Source of the DNA: SVFI01 sp045535935
Lineage (GTDB): Bacteria > Bacillota > Clostridia > Lachnospirales > Lachnospiraceae
DNA: 64,000 bases
Assembly: GCA_045535935.1 (NCBI GenBank)
Contig: JAZSMO010000039.1
Location: forward strand, 1 to 64,000
Direction: 5' to 3'
Shown here: positions 9,631 to 17,540 of the stretch, one piece after another
Layout: each line of letters begins with the position of its first letter
Numbering within the stretch: position 1 is the stretch's first letter
Translations under genes and position numbers: made by a program
The notes under the pieces: model-generated
What the model was told of the DNA's origin: nothing
What the model saw: the letters and a program-made list of their open reading frames with translations, nothing else
The model's database searches: none

Positions 9631-10827
9631 TTACAAAACAAAAAATCTGCCGCCCGTCTCCTGTACCGCTCCATCCATCTGCATATAGAGAAGTTCCCTT
9701 TGCAGAGTACTGATATCGATTTCGGTTTTATCCACCAGTTTTTCGTATATTTGCTGGACCGATAAAGGAGTCTTGTCGAGCACTTCATAAATGCAATACT
9801 TTTCGCTTTCCGGTGAATAGGGATTTTTTGCAGAAGAATCTCCGGCGCTTTGAGTCGCTATATTGTTCGACCTACCGACACCATCCGAATTATGTAAACC
9901 TTTATTTGCAATTTCTTCCACAAAATTTACCGGATCACACACAACAGCCGCCCCCTGATGAATCAATCGGTTGCAGCCCGCACTCATGGGATCCGTCACT
10001 CTCCCCGGCACGACATACACTTCCTTCCCCTGTTCCAGTGCCATATCAACCGTAATCAGCGTACCGCTCTTTTCTTTTGCCTCCACAACCACGAGCACAT
10101 CCGCCATTCCGCTGATAATCCGGTTCCGCGGCGGAAAATAGTTGGCTTTCGGCTCCGTGCCGGACACATACTCGCTGCAGATACACCCCCTTTGGCTGAG
10201 CTCGTCATAAAGCGGGCGATTTGCGGGCGGATAGCAGATATCTACGCCACAGCCAAGCACCGCAGCCACTCTGCCGTCCTTTTTCACACAGCTCCACTGC
10301 GAAACTCCATCAATACCGAGGGCCATTCCGCTAACCAGAGAAACCCCGTATTCTGCACACGCTTCCCCGATTTGTCTCGCCACGTATTTCCCGTACTCCG
10401 AACAAATCCGGGACCCGATAACGGCCACAACCGGATTATTCTGTACTTTCCTATCCAAAAAGTCTCCGTTCCCTTTGACATACAATCCAACCGGCGCATC
10501 CGGAATCTGTCTCAGACGCTGCGGAAACTCCGGATTTTCCGGCATCAAAAAACGGATTCCTCTTTTTTTCATTTCCTCCCAAAGCTGATCTGCCGTACTG
10601 CATTTTTTTGCTTTGCTGATGCTTTCCGCAATTCTTCCTGCCGTCGTCTCCGAAAAGGAACATTTTTCCTCCAAAAACAGTTTCATCTGATGCTCCGACA
10701 GACAGATAATCTGTTGCAAATCTATTTGATTCTCTCTTGCACCGGTTAACATAACGCACAAAGTCTTGCGCCCGATCCCTGGAACATGATACAGCCAGTT
10801 CACATATTTTTCCTGCATCTCACTCAT
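9631..10827 (-). CDS. dprA: DNA-processing protein DprA/Smf
   Basis: 398 residues. The Rossmann-like DprA core spans about 75-290 and shows the family signatures GSR near 135, SGMALGID near 163, the ALGCGVD-like VLGCGVDICYP and SGTLITVDMALEQG. A C-terminal winged-helix domain (about 335-398, SVQQIYEKL) and an N-terminal helix-hairpin-helix-like segment (VPGIGRKTL) complete it. DprA loads RecA on incoming single-stranded DNA during transformation. It overlaps comM by 8 bases, forming a comM-dprA operon. With the pilus genes on both sides this points to a competence role. Confidence 0.95.
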   Translation of the reverse strand: MSEMQEKYVNWLYHVPGIGRKTLCVMLTGARENQIDLQQIICLSEHQMKLFLEEKCSFSETTAGRIAESISKAKKCSTADQLWEEMKKRGIRFLMPENPEFPQRLRQIPDAPVGLYVKGNGDFLDRKVQNNPVVAVIGSRICSEYGKYVARQIGEACAEYGVSLVSGMALGIDGVSQWSCVKKDGRVAAVLGCGVDICYPPANRPLYDELSQRGCICSEYVSGTEPKANYFPPRNRIISGMADVLVVVEAKEKSGTLITVDMALEQGKEVYVVPGRVTDPMSAGCNRLIHQGAAVVCDPVNFVEEIANKGLHNSDGVGRSNNIATQSAGDSSAKNPYSPESEKYCIYEVLDKTPLSVQQIYEKLVDKTEIDISTLQRELLYMQMDGAVQETGGRFFVL

Positions 10828-12409
10828 ACAAATCCCCCTTTTTCTCTTTTATCACATCCATTCCGCTATTTAGAACAACAGCTTCCGCCATATGTTCTTC
10901 CCGAATCAATTCCGACTGTTCCAAATCCGCAATCGTCCTGGACACTTTCCGCAGTCTGTCATAGCAGCGCATACTTTTATCTCCCTTTTTCAAAACAAAG
11001 CGAAGAAGTTTCTCTGCATCTTCTGATAATATACACGTTTCAGCCATTTCTTCTTTTGTTAATTTTGAATTTAATTTCCTTTGTCTATCCTGCTGAAACC
11101 TTCTTGCCGCCTCAACTCTCCGGCGTATCTCCAGACTTTGTTCTGCCCCTGACTTGGCCTGCAATTGTTCCAACGGTATCTTCCCCACCTCTACACTCAA
11201 ATCTATCCGATCCATAAGCGGTCCGGATATTCTTCGCAGATACCGGTTGATATCCGAAGCCCGGCAATTGCATTTCCTGCGATCCGGGAAGTATCCGCAC
11301 GGACATGGATTCATCGCTGCCACAAGCATAAATCCCGTTTTATAATTACACATGTAATTTTTCCTTGCAATCCGTATCTCTCCGGCTTCCAACGGCTGTC
11401 TCAGGAGGTCAAGTTTTTCTCTTCCGAATTCCGGAAATTCATCCAAAAACAAAATGCCGTTATGGGCCCTCGTCACCATTCCCGGTCTCGGCACGTTTCC
11501 TCCGCCGACCAGCGCCTGCGACGTAATCAGATGGTGCGCCGTCTCAAAAGGCCGTTCGGTAACAAGTGTTTCTTTTTCTCCCAGTTCCCCTATCATACTT
11601 TTAATCATGGTGACTTCAAGCTGTTCTTCATAGGTCATATCGGGCATGATTCCGGGAAGCCGTTCTGCTATCATCGTCTTTCCGCTCCCCGGCGGTCCGA
11701 ACAAAAGAAGATTGTGAAATCCCGCCACTGCGATCTCCGCTGCCCGCTTTGCCTGCTCTTGTCCCACCACCTGCGAAAAATCCTTTTCCATGCGCTCTGT
11801 CCCGGCTTTCCTGCCAAGTACCTCTTCCGATGTTTTGACAACGTATTCCTTTAACAAGCTTCCTTGTTGCAGACTGTTATAATTTAATAACGCTTGTTTT
11901 AAATCTTCCACGCATATGCAAATCATCCTTTTCAGCACTGCGGCTTCCCCTGCATTGCCTTTCGGAACGATACAATATTTCACGCCTTCCTCCTCCGCTT
12001 TCACAAGAATCGGCAGCACACCTCTGACCGGTTTCACAGTCCCGTCCAGCCCCAGTTCACCGAGCACCAGAATCTCCGAGCTCCGACATGCGGCCTCGGA
12101 CGTTGTGATACCATACTTCTCCCCCTGCAGTTCCAGCGCCCGCAAAATCCCAAGCGCCACTGCCAAGTCAAATCCGCTTCCGTCTTTTCGTATGTCTGCA
12201 GGCGATAAACTGATAGTAATCCGTTTGGGCGGAATTTTATAACCACTGTTTTTTATTCCAACACGCACCCTTTCCCTGCTTTCTTTGACTTCGCTCGCCA
12301 AATAACCGATCATCTCCATGCAGGGAAGTCCGTCGGACACATCCACCTCCACCGAAACGAGATAGCTTTCCATGCCATGATAAGCTCCTGATAAAATTGT
12401 CTGATACAA
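10820..12409 (-). CDS. comM: Mg-chelatase-like AAA+ ATPase ComM/YifB
   Basis: About 529 residues. The N-terminal ChlI/Lon-protease-like domain (VEVDVSDGLPCMEMIGYLA) is followed by an AAA+ module with Walker A GPPGSGKT (about 225) and Walker B LFLDEFPEF, and a C-terminal Mg-chelatase domain with a cysteine cluster (CPCGYFPDRRKCNC). In Gram-negative bacteria ComM is a branch-migration helicase for DNA integrated by transformation. The preferred start is TTG at 12409, because AAGGAGG lies 7 bases before it. The ATG at 12427 sits upstream of that site and has none of its own. It forms an operon with dprA. Confidence 0.93.
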   Translation of the reverse strand: MYQTILSGAYHGMESYLVSVEVDVSDGLPCMEMIGYLASEVKESRERVRVGIKNSGYKIPPKRITISLSPADIRKDGSGFDLAVALGILRALELQGEKYGITTSEAACRSSEILVLGELGLDGTVKPVRGVLPILVKAEEEGVKYCIVPKGNAGEAAVLKRMICICVEDLKQALLNYNSLQQGSLLKEYVVKTSEEVLGRKAGTERMEKDFSQVVGQEQAKRAAEIAVAGFHNLLLFGPPGSGKTMIAERLPGIMPDMTYEEQLEVTMIKSMIGELGEKETLVTERPFETAHHLITSQALVGGGNVPRPGMVTRAHNGILFLDEFPEFGREKLDLLRQPLEAGEIRIARKNYMCNYKTGFMLVAAMNPCPCGYFPDRRKCNCRASDINRYLRRISGPLMDRIDLSVEVGKIPLEQLQAKSGAEQSLEIRRRVEAARRFQQDRQRKLNSKLTKEEMAETCILSEDAEKLLRFVLKKGDKSMRCYDRLRKVSRTIADLEQSELIREEHMAEAVVLNSGMDVIKEKKGDLYE

Positions 12410-12532
12410 AAATAGTCCTCCTTCCATTTATTAAATCATTAATTTTAACTTTGTTTTTTGGAATTTAATTTTGAGATTAAATTTTGAAATTGAATAATAG
12501 AAATAAATTGAATTGCAATTTGAAAATTTTAA

Positions 12533-12559
12533 TGTCGGCTGCAACAAGCGCAGCCGACG
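12533..12559 (-). terminator. Probable terminator of pilT
   Basis: A GC-rich 9-base stem (12534-12542 with 12550-12558) in an otherwise AT-rich 167-base gap is followed on the minus strand by an A/T-rich stretch with TTTT a few bases on. It lies 36 bases past the pilT stop. No convincing promoter for comM could be picked in the rest of the gap. Confidence 0.55.
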
Positions 12560-12594
12560 CATTTACAAGAAATATAAATATGTTTTAATTTGTT

Positions 12595-13650
12595 TTAGAA
12601 TACTTTTGTCTTCATCTTTTCCGGATCACGCGAGAACTGGATACAATCTTCTTTAGAAATCTTACGTGCCATGTAAAGTGAGAGCAGAGAATCATCCAGC
12701 GTCATCATACCTTCCTTCTTACCGGTCTGGATAATGGAATCAAGCTGATGTGATTTTCCTTCACGGATCAGGTTACGAACCGCATATGTAGCATGCATTA
12801 CCTCGAACGCTGCACAACGACCGTCTCCCGTGATATTAGGAATAAGTGTCTGGGAAATGATCGCTTCAATAACGTTGGAAAGCTGAACACGGATCTGCTG
12901 CTGCTGATGCTCCGGGAATACGTCGATGATACGGTCTACGGTACTGGCTGCGTCCACCGTATGCAGGGTAGAGAACACAAGGTGTCCGGTCTCGGCTGCG
13001 GTAATAGCGATACTGATAGTCTCGAAGTCACGCATCTCTCCCACGAGGATAACGTCCGGGTCCTCACGGAGGGCTGCACGAAGTCCGTTATCAAAGCTGA
13101 GCGTATCCTGACCGATTTCACGCTGGTTTACCATTGATAATTTATGTCTGTGTGCGTACTCGATCGGTTCCTCCAGTGTGATGATATGGGCATCTCTGTT
13201 TTCATTTACTTTATTAATGATGGAAGCAAGTGTCGTTGATTTACCCGAACCGGTAGGTCCTGTTACAAGTACAAGTCCACGTTTACGCTGATAGAGATCT
13301 ACGATAGATTTCGGTACACCCAATTTTTCCGGATCCGGAATCTCGTCCGTAATGGTACGAAGTGCCAGTGCAATGGCGCCGCGCTGTTTATATACGTTGA
13401 CACGATAACGTCCGATGCCGCGGAACGCAACAGAAAGGTCGTACTCTCCTCTCTCCTCGAACTTTTCACGCTGAACCGGATTTAAAACATCCAGGCAAAG
13501 CTCTAAGGTATCTTCCGGTCTGAGTATCGGGTAATCCATCTTTACAAGATGACCGTTCAGACGCATGGTAGGTGGAATACCAACCGTAAGATGTACGTCG
13601 GATGCTCCTGCCTGATATGCTACCTGGAGTATTTCTACTAATTCTAACAT
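12595..13650 (-). CDS. pilT: Pilus retraction ATPase PilT
   Basis: 351 residues, typical length. PilT landmarks are all present: N-terminal ASDVHLTVG, Walker A GPTGSGKSTT (about 130), Asp box with DEIPDPEKLGVP, Walker B region DPDVILVGEMRD, His box STLHTVDA, and the near-C-terminal AIRNLIREGK-like motif (here AVRNLIREGKSHQL). The enzyme depolymerises type IV pili for retraction and DNA uptake. It is separated from the pilBC-prepilin operon by the surface protein, dprA and comM. It lies 50 bases downstream of sigK on the same strand and may be co-transcribed with it. A GAGAGG ribosome site precedes the ATG. Confidence 0.95.
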   Translation of the reverse strand: MLELVEILQVAYQAGASDVHLTVGIPPTMRLNGHLVKMDYPILRPEDTLELCLDVLNPVQREKFEERGEYDLSVAFRGIGRYRVNVYKQRGAIALALRTITDEIPDPEKLGVPKSIVDLYQRKRGLVLVTGPTGSGKSTTLASIINKVNENRDAHIITLEEPIEYAHRHKLSMVNQREIGQDTLSFDNGLRAALREDPDVILVGEMRDFETISIAITAAETGHLVFSTLHTVDAASTVDRIIDVFPEHQQQQIRVQLSNVIEAIISQTLIPNITGDGRCAAFEVMHATYAVRNLIREGKSHQLDSIIQTGKKEGMMTLDDSLLSLYMARKISKEDCIQFSRDPEKMKTKVF

Positions 13651-13700
13651 ATTTATTGTACCTCTCTTTTCTTTCCATATTGGACATATGGAATATTACA

Positions 13701-14342
13701 TTACATATTTTTCTCAAAAGCCGTGCGCAGCGTCGCAAGAGCCTTTTTCTCTATGCGAGACACATAGCTTCTGGATATGCCGAGTCGCTTGCCAATCTCT
13801 CTCTGCGTCAATTCTTCACCGCCGTAAAACCCATAGCGCAGAGTGATGATTTCTTTTTCTCGCGGAGGCAATAACGTCTCCACAAGTTCTCTGATCTTCT
13901 GTATATCCTCCCGTTTGCTCAGCTCCTGCACAAAGTCTTCCTGATTGCAGAGCGTCACATCCAGGAGACTTATCTCATTCCCTTCTTTGTCCGTTCCAAT
14001 CGGCTCATAAAGCGAAATATCTTTGGCTGACTTCTTTCGCATACGCAGCATCATCAAGAGTTCGTTGTCGATACATCTGGCTGCATAAGTAGCCAACCGA
14101 CTACCCTTAGACGCATCATAGCTGGATATGGCTTTAATCAGCCCGATCGTCCCAATGGAAATCAGGTCCTCTACGTCCTCATTGACATTTTGATACTTCT
14201 TCACTACATGAGCAACAAGTCGAAGGTTTCTCTCGATCAGTATCTGTCTGGCTTCCTTATTTTTCTCTGTATCCCCAGCCTTCAGCATTTCTAAATAGTA
14301 TAATTCTTCCTCCTCGGAAAGGGGTTTTTGAAAGGTCTGCAA
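13701..14342 (-). CDS. sigK: Late mother-cell sporulation sigma factor SigK, without pro-sequence
   Basis: 213 residues. Region 2 (NLRLVAHVVKKYQN, DLISIGTIGLIKAI, YAARCIDNELLM) and region 4 (REKEIITLRYGFYGG, TQREIGKRLGISRSYVSRIEKKAL) match SigK better than its paralogue SigE. The gene is one uninterrupted frame, so no skin-type element splits it. The start is TTG at 14342, supported by GGGAGG 6 bases upstream. An in-frame TAA only eight codons upstream (14364-14366) rules out an N-terminal extension, so the roughly 20-residue inhibitory pro-peptide of Bacillus SigK is absent. The factor drives late coat and spore-maturation genes. Confidence 0.92.
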   Translation of the reverse strand: MQTFQKPLSEEEELYYLEMLKAGDTEKNKEARQILIERNLRLVAHVVKKYQNVNEDVEDLISIGTIGLIKAISSYDASKGSRLATYAARCIDNELLMMLRMRKKSAKDISLYEPIGTDKEGNEISLLDVTLCNQEDFVQELSKREDIQKIRELVETLLPPREKEIITLRYGFYGGEELTQREIGKRLGISRSYVSRIEKKALATLRTAFEKNM

Positions 14343-14370
14343 GGGAAGCCTCCCAAATACATTTTATACT

Positions 14371-14399
14371 ATTCTATGCATAGGGTTTGGTTAACGTAA
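14371..14399 (-). promoter_or_regulatory. Possible SigE-type promoter of sigK
   Basis: On the minus strand CATAGAAT (14378-14371) matches the SigE -10 (CATACAnT) at all but one fixed position. The -35-like TTACGTT 14 bases upstream is poor. The implied start point gives a short leader holding the GGGAGG site. Confidence 0.35.
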
Positions 14400-14442
14400 C
14401 AGTCTAATTTTCATTATACATACTAAGTTTCCAAAAGGCAAG

Positions 14443-15603
14443 CTATAATAAAAATTGTTCAAACACATAGTTGCTGACATCAATCCCTTTCTCCGTCAAT
14501 GAAATCATACTGCCGTCTGCATTGTATACAAGAAGTTTTTGCTGTACTAATCTTTCAATCACGTCGCCGTATATCTCATTTATGCCGCATCCAAACTGCT
14601 CACCGAATTTGAATACCGAAACTCCTCGCATCATGCGGAGTCCCAAAAACATAAACTCTTCCATCTCATCTTTTTCACAGAGCTTTTCTTCTTCCATGCG
14701 CTGTACATTTGCGCCGTCCCCTGCAATCCACGCCTCTGTGTATCCAATTAAATCACCGGTGTTTTTAAATCTGCAATGTTCCACCAGCGAAGCGCTGCCG
14801 AGCCCCAGGCCAAGATAGTCTCCTCTTTCCCAATAGACGATATTGTGACGACATACAGCCCCCGGCTTTGCATAATTGGATATTTCATATCTTTCATACC
14901 CGGCCGCTTTCAAAATCTCTCCGGTGCACTCATACATCCGTCTGTCTTCCTCTTCGTCCGGCAGCAAATCACACCTGTTATTATACATCTCATAAAAAGG
15001 GGTTCCCTCTTCTATGATCAGACTGTACGCCGAAATATGTTCCGGATTCAGCTCCAGCACCCTGCGCAGTCCGTCACAATACGTATCCTTTGTCTGTCCC
15101 GGGAGCGCCGACATAAGGTCAATATTTACATTTCTAATTCCCGCCTTCCGTACCATGTGATACGTTTCAAGAAACTGCTCGTACGTATGAATTCTTCCGA
15201 GCGTTTTCAGCAGCCGATCATCCGGAGACTGCAGCCCGATGCTCACCCGATTGATCCCGTTTTTTAAATAACACTTGATTTTTTCTTCCGTGACAGTGCC
15301 CGGATTCATCTCGATGGTAACCTCACAGTCATCCCGAAACACAAACACATCCTTCAGTTTTTCAAAAATGGGCGTTAGCTGTTCTTCCTCCAGTATCGAC
15401 GGTGTTCCGCCGCCAACAAAAACAGTTGTTATATTTCGTTTTGTAAGCGGCGTATCCCGGTAGCTTTCTATTTCCAAAAGCAAAGCCTGTACATACGTAT
15501 CCCGCATGTGCTCATCCGCCGGTCCCGACAAAAAGTCACAGTACAGGCATTTGCGCTCACAAAAAGGAATATGAATATACAGGCTTAAATCTTTGTTTTT
15601 CAT
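14443..15603 (-). CDS. hemW: Radical SAM heme chaperone HemW
   Basis: 386 residues, family length. The N-terminal radical SAM barrel has CERKCLYCDF (CxxxCxxC plus the HemW-type fourth cysteine region), the GGGTPS motif (about 70) and NPGT (about 105). HemW, formerly called an oxygen-independent coproporphyrinogen oxidase homologue, inserts heme into target proteins. A C-terminal HemN_C-like domain (EEFMFLGLRMMRGV) is present. It starts 9 bases after lepA, the conserved lepA-hemW order of Firmicutes. In many relatives hrcA-grpE-dnaK follow; here sigK does. Confidence 0.93.
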   Translation of the reverse strand: MKNKDLSLYIHIPFCERKCLYCDFLSGPADEHMRDTYVQALLLEIESYRDTPLTKRNITTVFVGGGTPSILEEEQLTPIFEKLKDVFVFRDDCEVTIEMNPGTVTEEKIKCYLKNGINRVSIGLQSPDDRLLKTLGRIHTYEQFLETYHMVRKAGIRNVNIDLMSALPGQTKDTYCDGLRRVLELNPEHISAYSLIIEEGTPFYEMYNNRCDLLPDEEEDRRMYECTGEILKAAGYERYEISNYAKPGAVCRHNIVYWERGDYLGLGLGSASLVEHCRFKNTGDLIGYTEAWIAGDGANVQRMEEEKLCEKDEMEEFMFLGLRMMRGVSVFKFGEQFGCGINEIYGDVIERLVQQKLLVYNADGSMISLTEKGIDVSNYVFEQFLL

Positions 15604-15612
15604 TTCTCTATC

Positions 15613-17430
15613 CTATTTTCTGTCATCCAGTTTCAGAACACTCATGAAGGCTTTCTGCGGAATTTCTACATTTCCAATCTGGCGCATACGCTTCTTACCT
15701 TCTTTTTGTTTTTCCAAAAGCTTTCTCTTACGGGTGATATCACCGCCGTAACATTTCGCAAGCACGTCCTTGCGCATGGCTCTTACGGTCTCGCGGGCAA
15801 TGACTTTGCCGCCCACAGCAGCCTGAATCGGGATTTCAAACAGATGACGCGGAATCTCTTCTTTTAATTTTTCGCACATCTTACGGCCGCGCTCGTAGGC
15901 GCCGTCCTTGTGCACGATAAACGAAAGTGCGTCCACTTCCTCTTTATTGATCAATACGTCCAGCTTCACAAGCTGCGACGGTACATACCCTTTCAGATCA
16001 TAATCAAACGATGCGTACCCTCTGGAACGGGATTTCAGTGCATCGAAGAAGTCATAAATAATTTCATTGAGCGGAAGATCGTAGCGAAGAAGCGCTCTGG
16101 TCTCCTCCATGTATTCCATTCCGAGGTAAACGCCGCGGCGTTCCTGACAAAGTTCCATAATCGGTCCGATAAACTCTGTCGTCACCATGATTTCGGCGCT
16201 GACAATCGGCTCTTCCATATGTTCAATCTCCGACGGGTCCGGAAGATTGCTCGGATTGGTCAGTTCAATCACTTCACCATTTGTCTTAAACACTTTATAA
16301 ATAACGCCCGGTGCTGTCGTTACTAAATCCAGATTATATTCTCTCTCCAGACGTTCCTGTATGATTTCCAAATGCAGCAGTCCGAGGAATCCGCAACGGA
16401 ATCCAAAACCGAGGGCAACTGACGTCTCCGGCTCGTAGTTGAGAGATGCATCATTGAGCTGCAGTTTTTCCAGCGCATCGCGAAGCTCCGGATACTTGGC
16501 TCCGTCCGCCGGATACATACCGCAGTACACCATGGAATTGACTTTCTTATAGCCCGGAAGAGGCTCTGCACACGGATTTGCCGCATCGGTGATGGTATCG
16601 CCGACCGCTGTGTCCTTCACATTTTTGATGGAAGCGGTAATATAGCCTACCATTCCGGCAGAAAGCTCATCGCAGGCAATAAACTGACCTGCTCCGAAAT
16701 AGCCGACTTCCACAACATCCGCCGACGCTCCCGTAGCCATCATGCGGATTTTGGTTCCTTTTTTCACACGGCCTTCCTTGATACGGCAGAAAACAATAAC
16801 GCCCTTGTAGGAATCATAAACCGAATCAAAAATCAGTGCCTGAAGCGGTGCATCCGCATCTCCGGTCGGCGCCGGAACCTTTGCAACCACCTGCTCCAGC
16901 ACTTCCTCGATACCGATACCGTTTTTCGCCGAAATCAGCGGTGCGTCGTGGGCTTCGAGGCCGATCACATCCTCAATTTCCTCCTTGACACGCTCCGGCT
17001 CCGCACTCGGCAGGTCGATTTTATTAATCACCGGGAATACATCCAGATCATGATCAAGAGCCAGATACACGTTGGCAAGGGTCTGCGCTTCGATACCCTG
17101 GGCCGCATCCACCACGAGAATCGCCCCGTCGCAGGCTGCAAGGGAACGGCTGACCTCATAGTTAAAATCCACGTGTCCCGGCGTATCAATCAGATTGAAG
17201 ATATATTCCTCTCCGTCCTGCGCCTTGTAGACAATGCGGACAGTCTGCGCCTTGATTGTAATACCACGCTCTCTTTCCAGTTCCATATTGTCAAGTACCT
17301 GCGCCTGCATTTCACGCTCGGTCAAAAGCCCCGTCTTCTCTATAATACGATCCGCCAGGGTTGACTTACCGTGGTCAATATGCGCTATGATACAAAAATT
17401 ACGAATTTTACTCTGATCTGTCTGTGACAT
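15613..17430 (-). CDS. lepA: Elongation factor 4 (LepA), ribosome back-translocase
   Basis: 605 residues from the ATG at 17430, chosen because GGAGG lies 8 bases upstream; an upstream in-frame ATG at 17472 has no such site. Translational GTPase motifs are AHIDHGKST (G1), the RGITIKAQTVR switch, DTPGHVDF (G3) and NKIDLP (G4). Domain II, the elongation-factor G-like domains and the LepA-specific C-terminal domain (ending with KKAFMSVLKLDD) are intact. It acts on stalled or mis-translocated ribosomes. It is first in the lepA-hemW operon and divergent from the yfhO-type gene. Confidence 0.97.
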   Translation of the reverse strand: MSQTDQSKIRNFCIIAHIDHGKSTLADRIIEKTGLLTEREMQAQVLDNMELERERGITIKAQTVRIVYKAQDGEEYIFNLIDTPGHVDFNYEVSRSLAACDGAILVVDAAQGIEAQTLANVYLALDHDLDVFPVINKIDLPSAEPERVKEEIEDVIGLEAHDAPLISAKNGIGIEEVLEQVVAKVPAPTGDADAPLQALIFDSVYDSYKGVIVFCRIKEGRVKKGTKIRMMATGASADVVEVGYFGAGQFIACDELSAGMVGYITASIKNVKDTAVGDTITDAANPCAEPLPGYKKVNSMVYCGMYPADGAKYPELRDALEKLQLNDASLNYEPETSVALGFGFRCGFLGLLHLEIIQERLEREYNLDLVTTAPGVIYKVFKTNGEVIELTNPSNLPDPSEIEHMEEPIVSAEIMVTTEFIGPIMELCQERRGVYLGMEYMEETRALLRYDLPLNEIIYDFFDALKSRSRGYASFDYDLKGYVPSQLVKLDVLINKEEVDALSFIVHKDGAYERGRKMCEKLKEEIPRHLFEIPIQAAVGGKVIARETVRAMRKDVLAKCYGGDITRKRKLLEKQKEGKKRMRQIGNVEIPQKAFMSVLKLDDRK

Positions 17431-17462
17431 GTAATTCCTCCAAAATCTTATTTCCGCAAGAA

Positions 17463-17492
17463 AGTATACCATAAATGAATAGCCATCTTCAA
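17463..17492 (-). promoter_or_regulatory. Promoter of lepA-hemW
   Basis: On the minus strand TTGAAG (17492-17487), an 18-base spacer and TATACT (17468-17463). It overlaps the divergent promoter of the yfhO-type gene: each -35 lies inside the other promoter. Confidence 0.5.
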
Positions 17493-17508
17493 GAAAGAAT
17501 GCTATAAT
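17480..17508 (+). promoter_or_regulatory. Extended -10 promoter of the YfhO-type gene
   Basis: TAGCCA (17480-17485), 17-base spacer, TATAAT (17503-17508) with TGC directly before it, followed by a 32-base leader with a GGAGG ribosome site. The weak -35 is compensated by the extended -10. Confidence 0.6.
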
Positions 17509-17540
17509 ATTACTACTTTGTATTACGACGGAGGCATATT

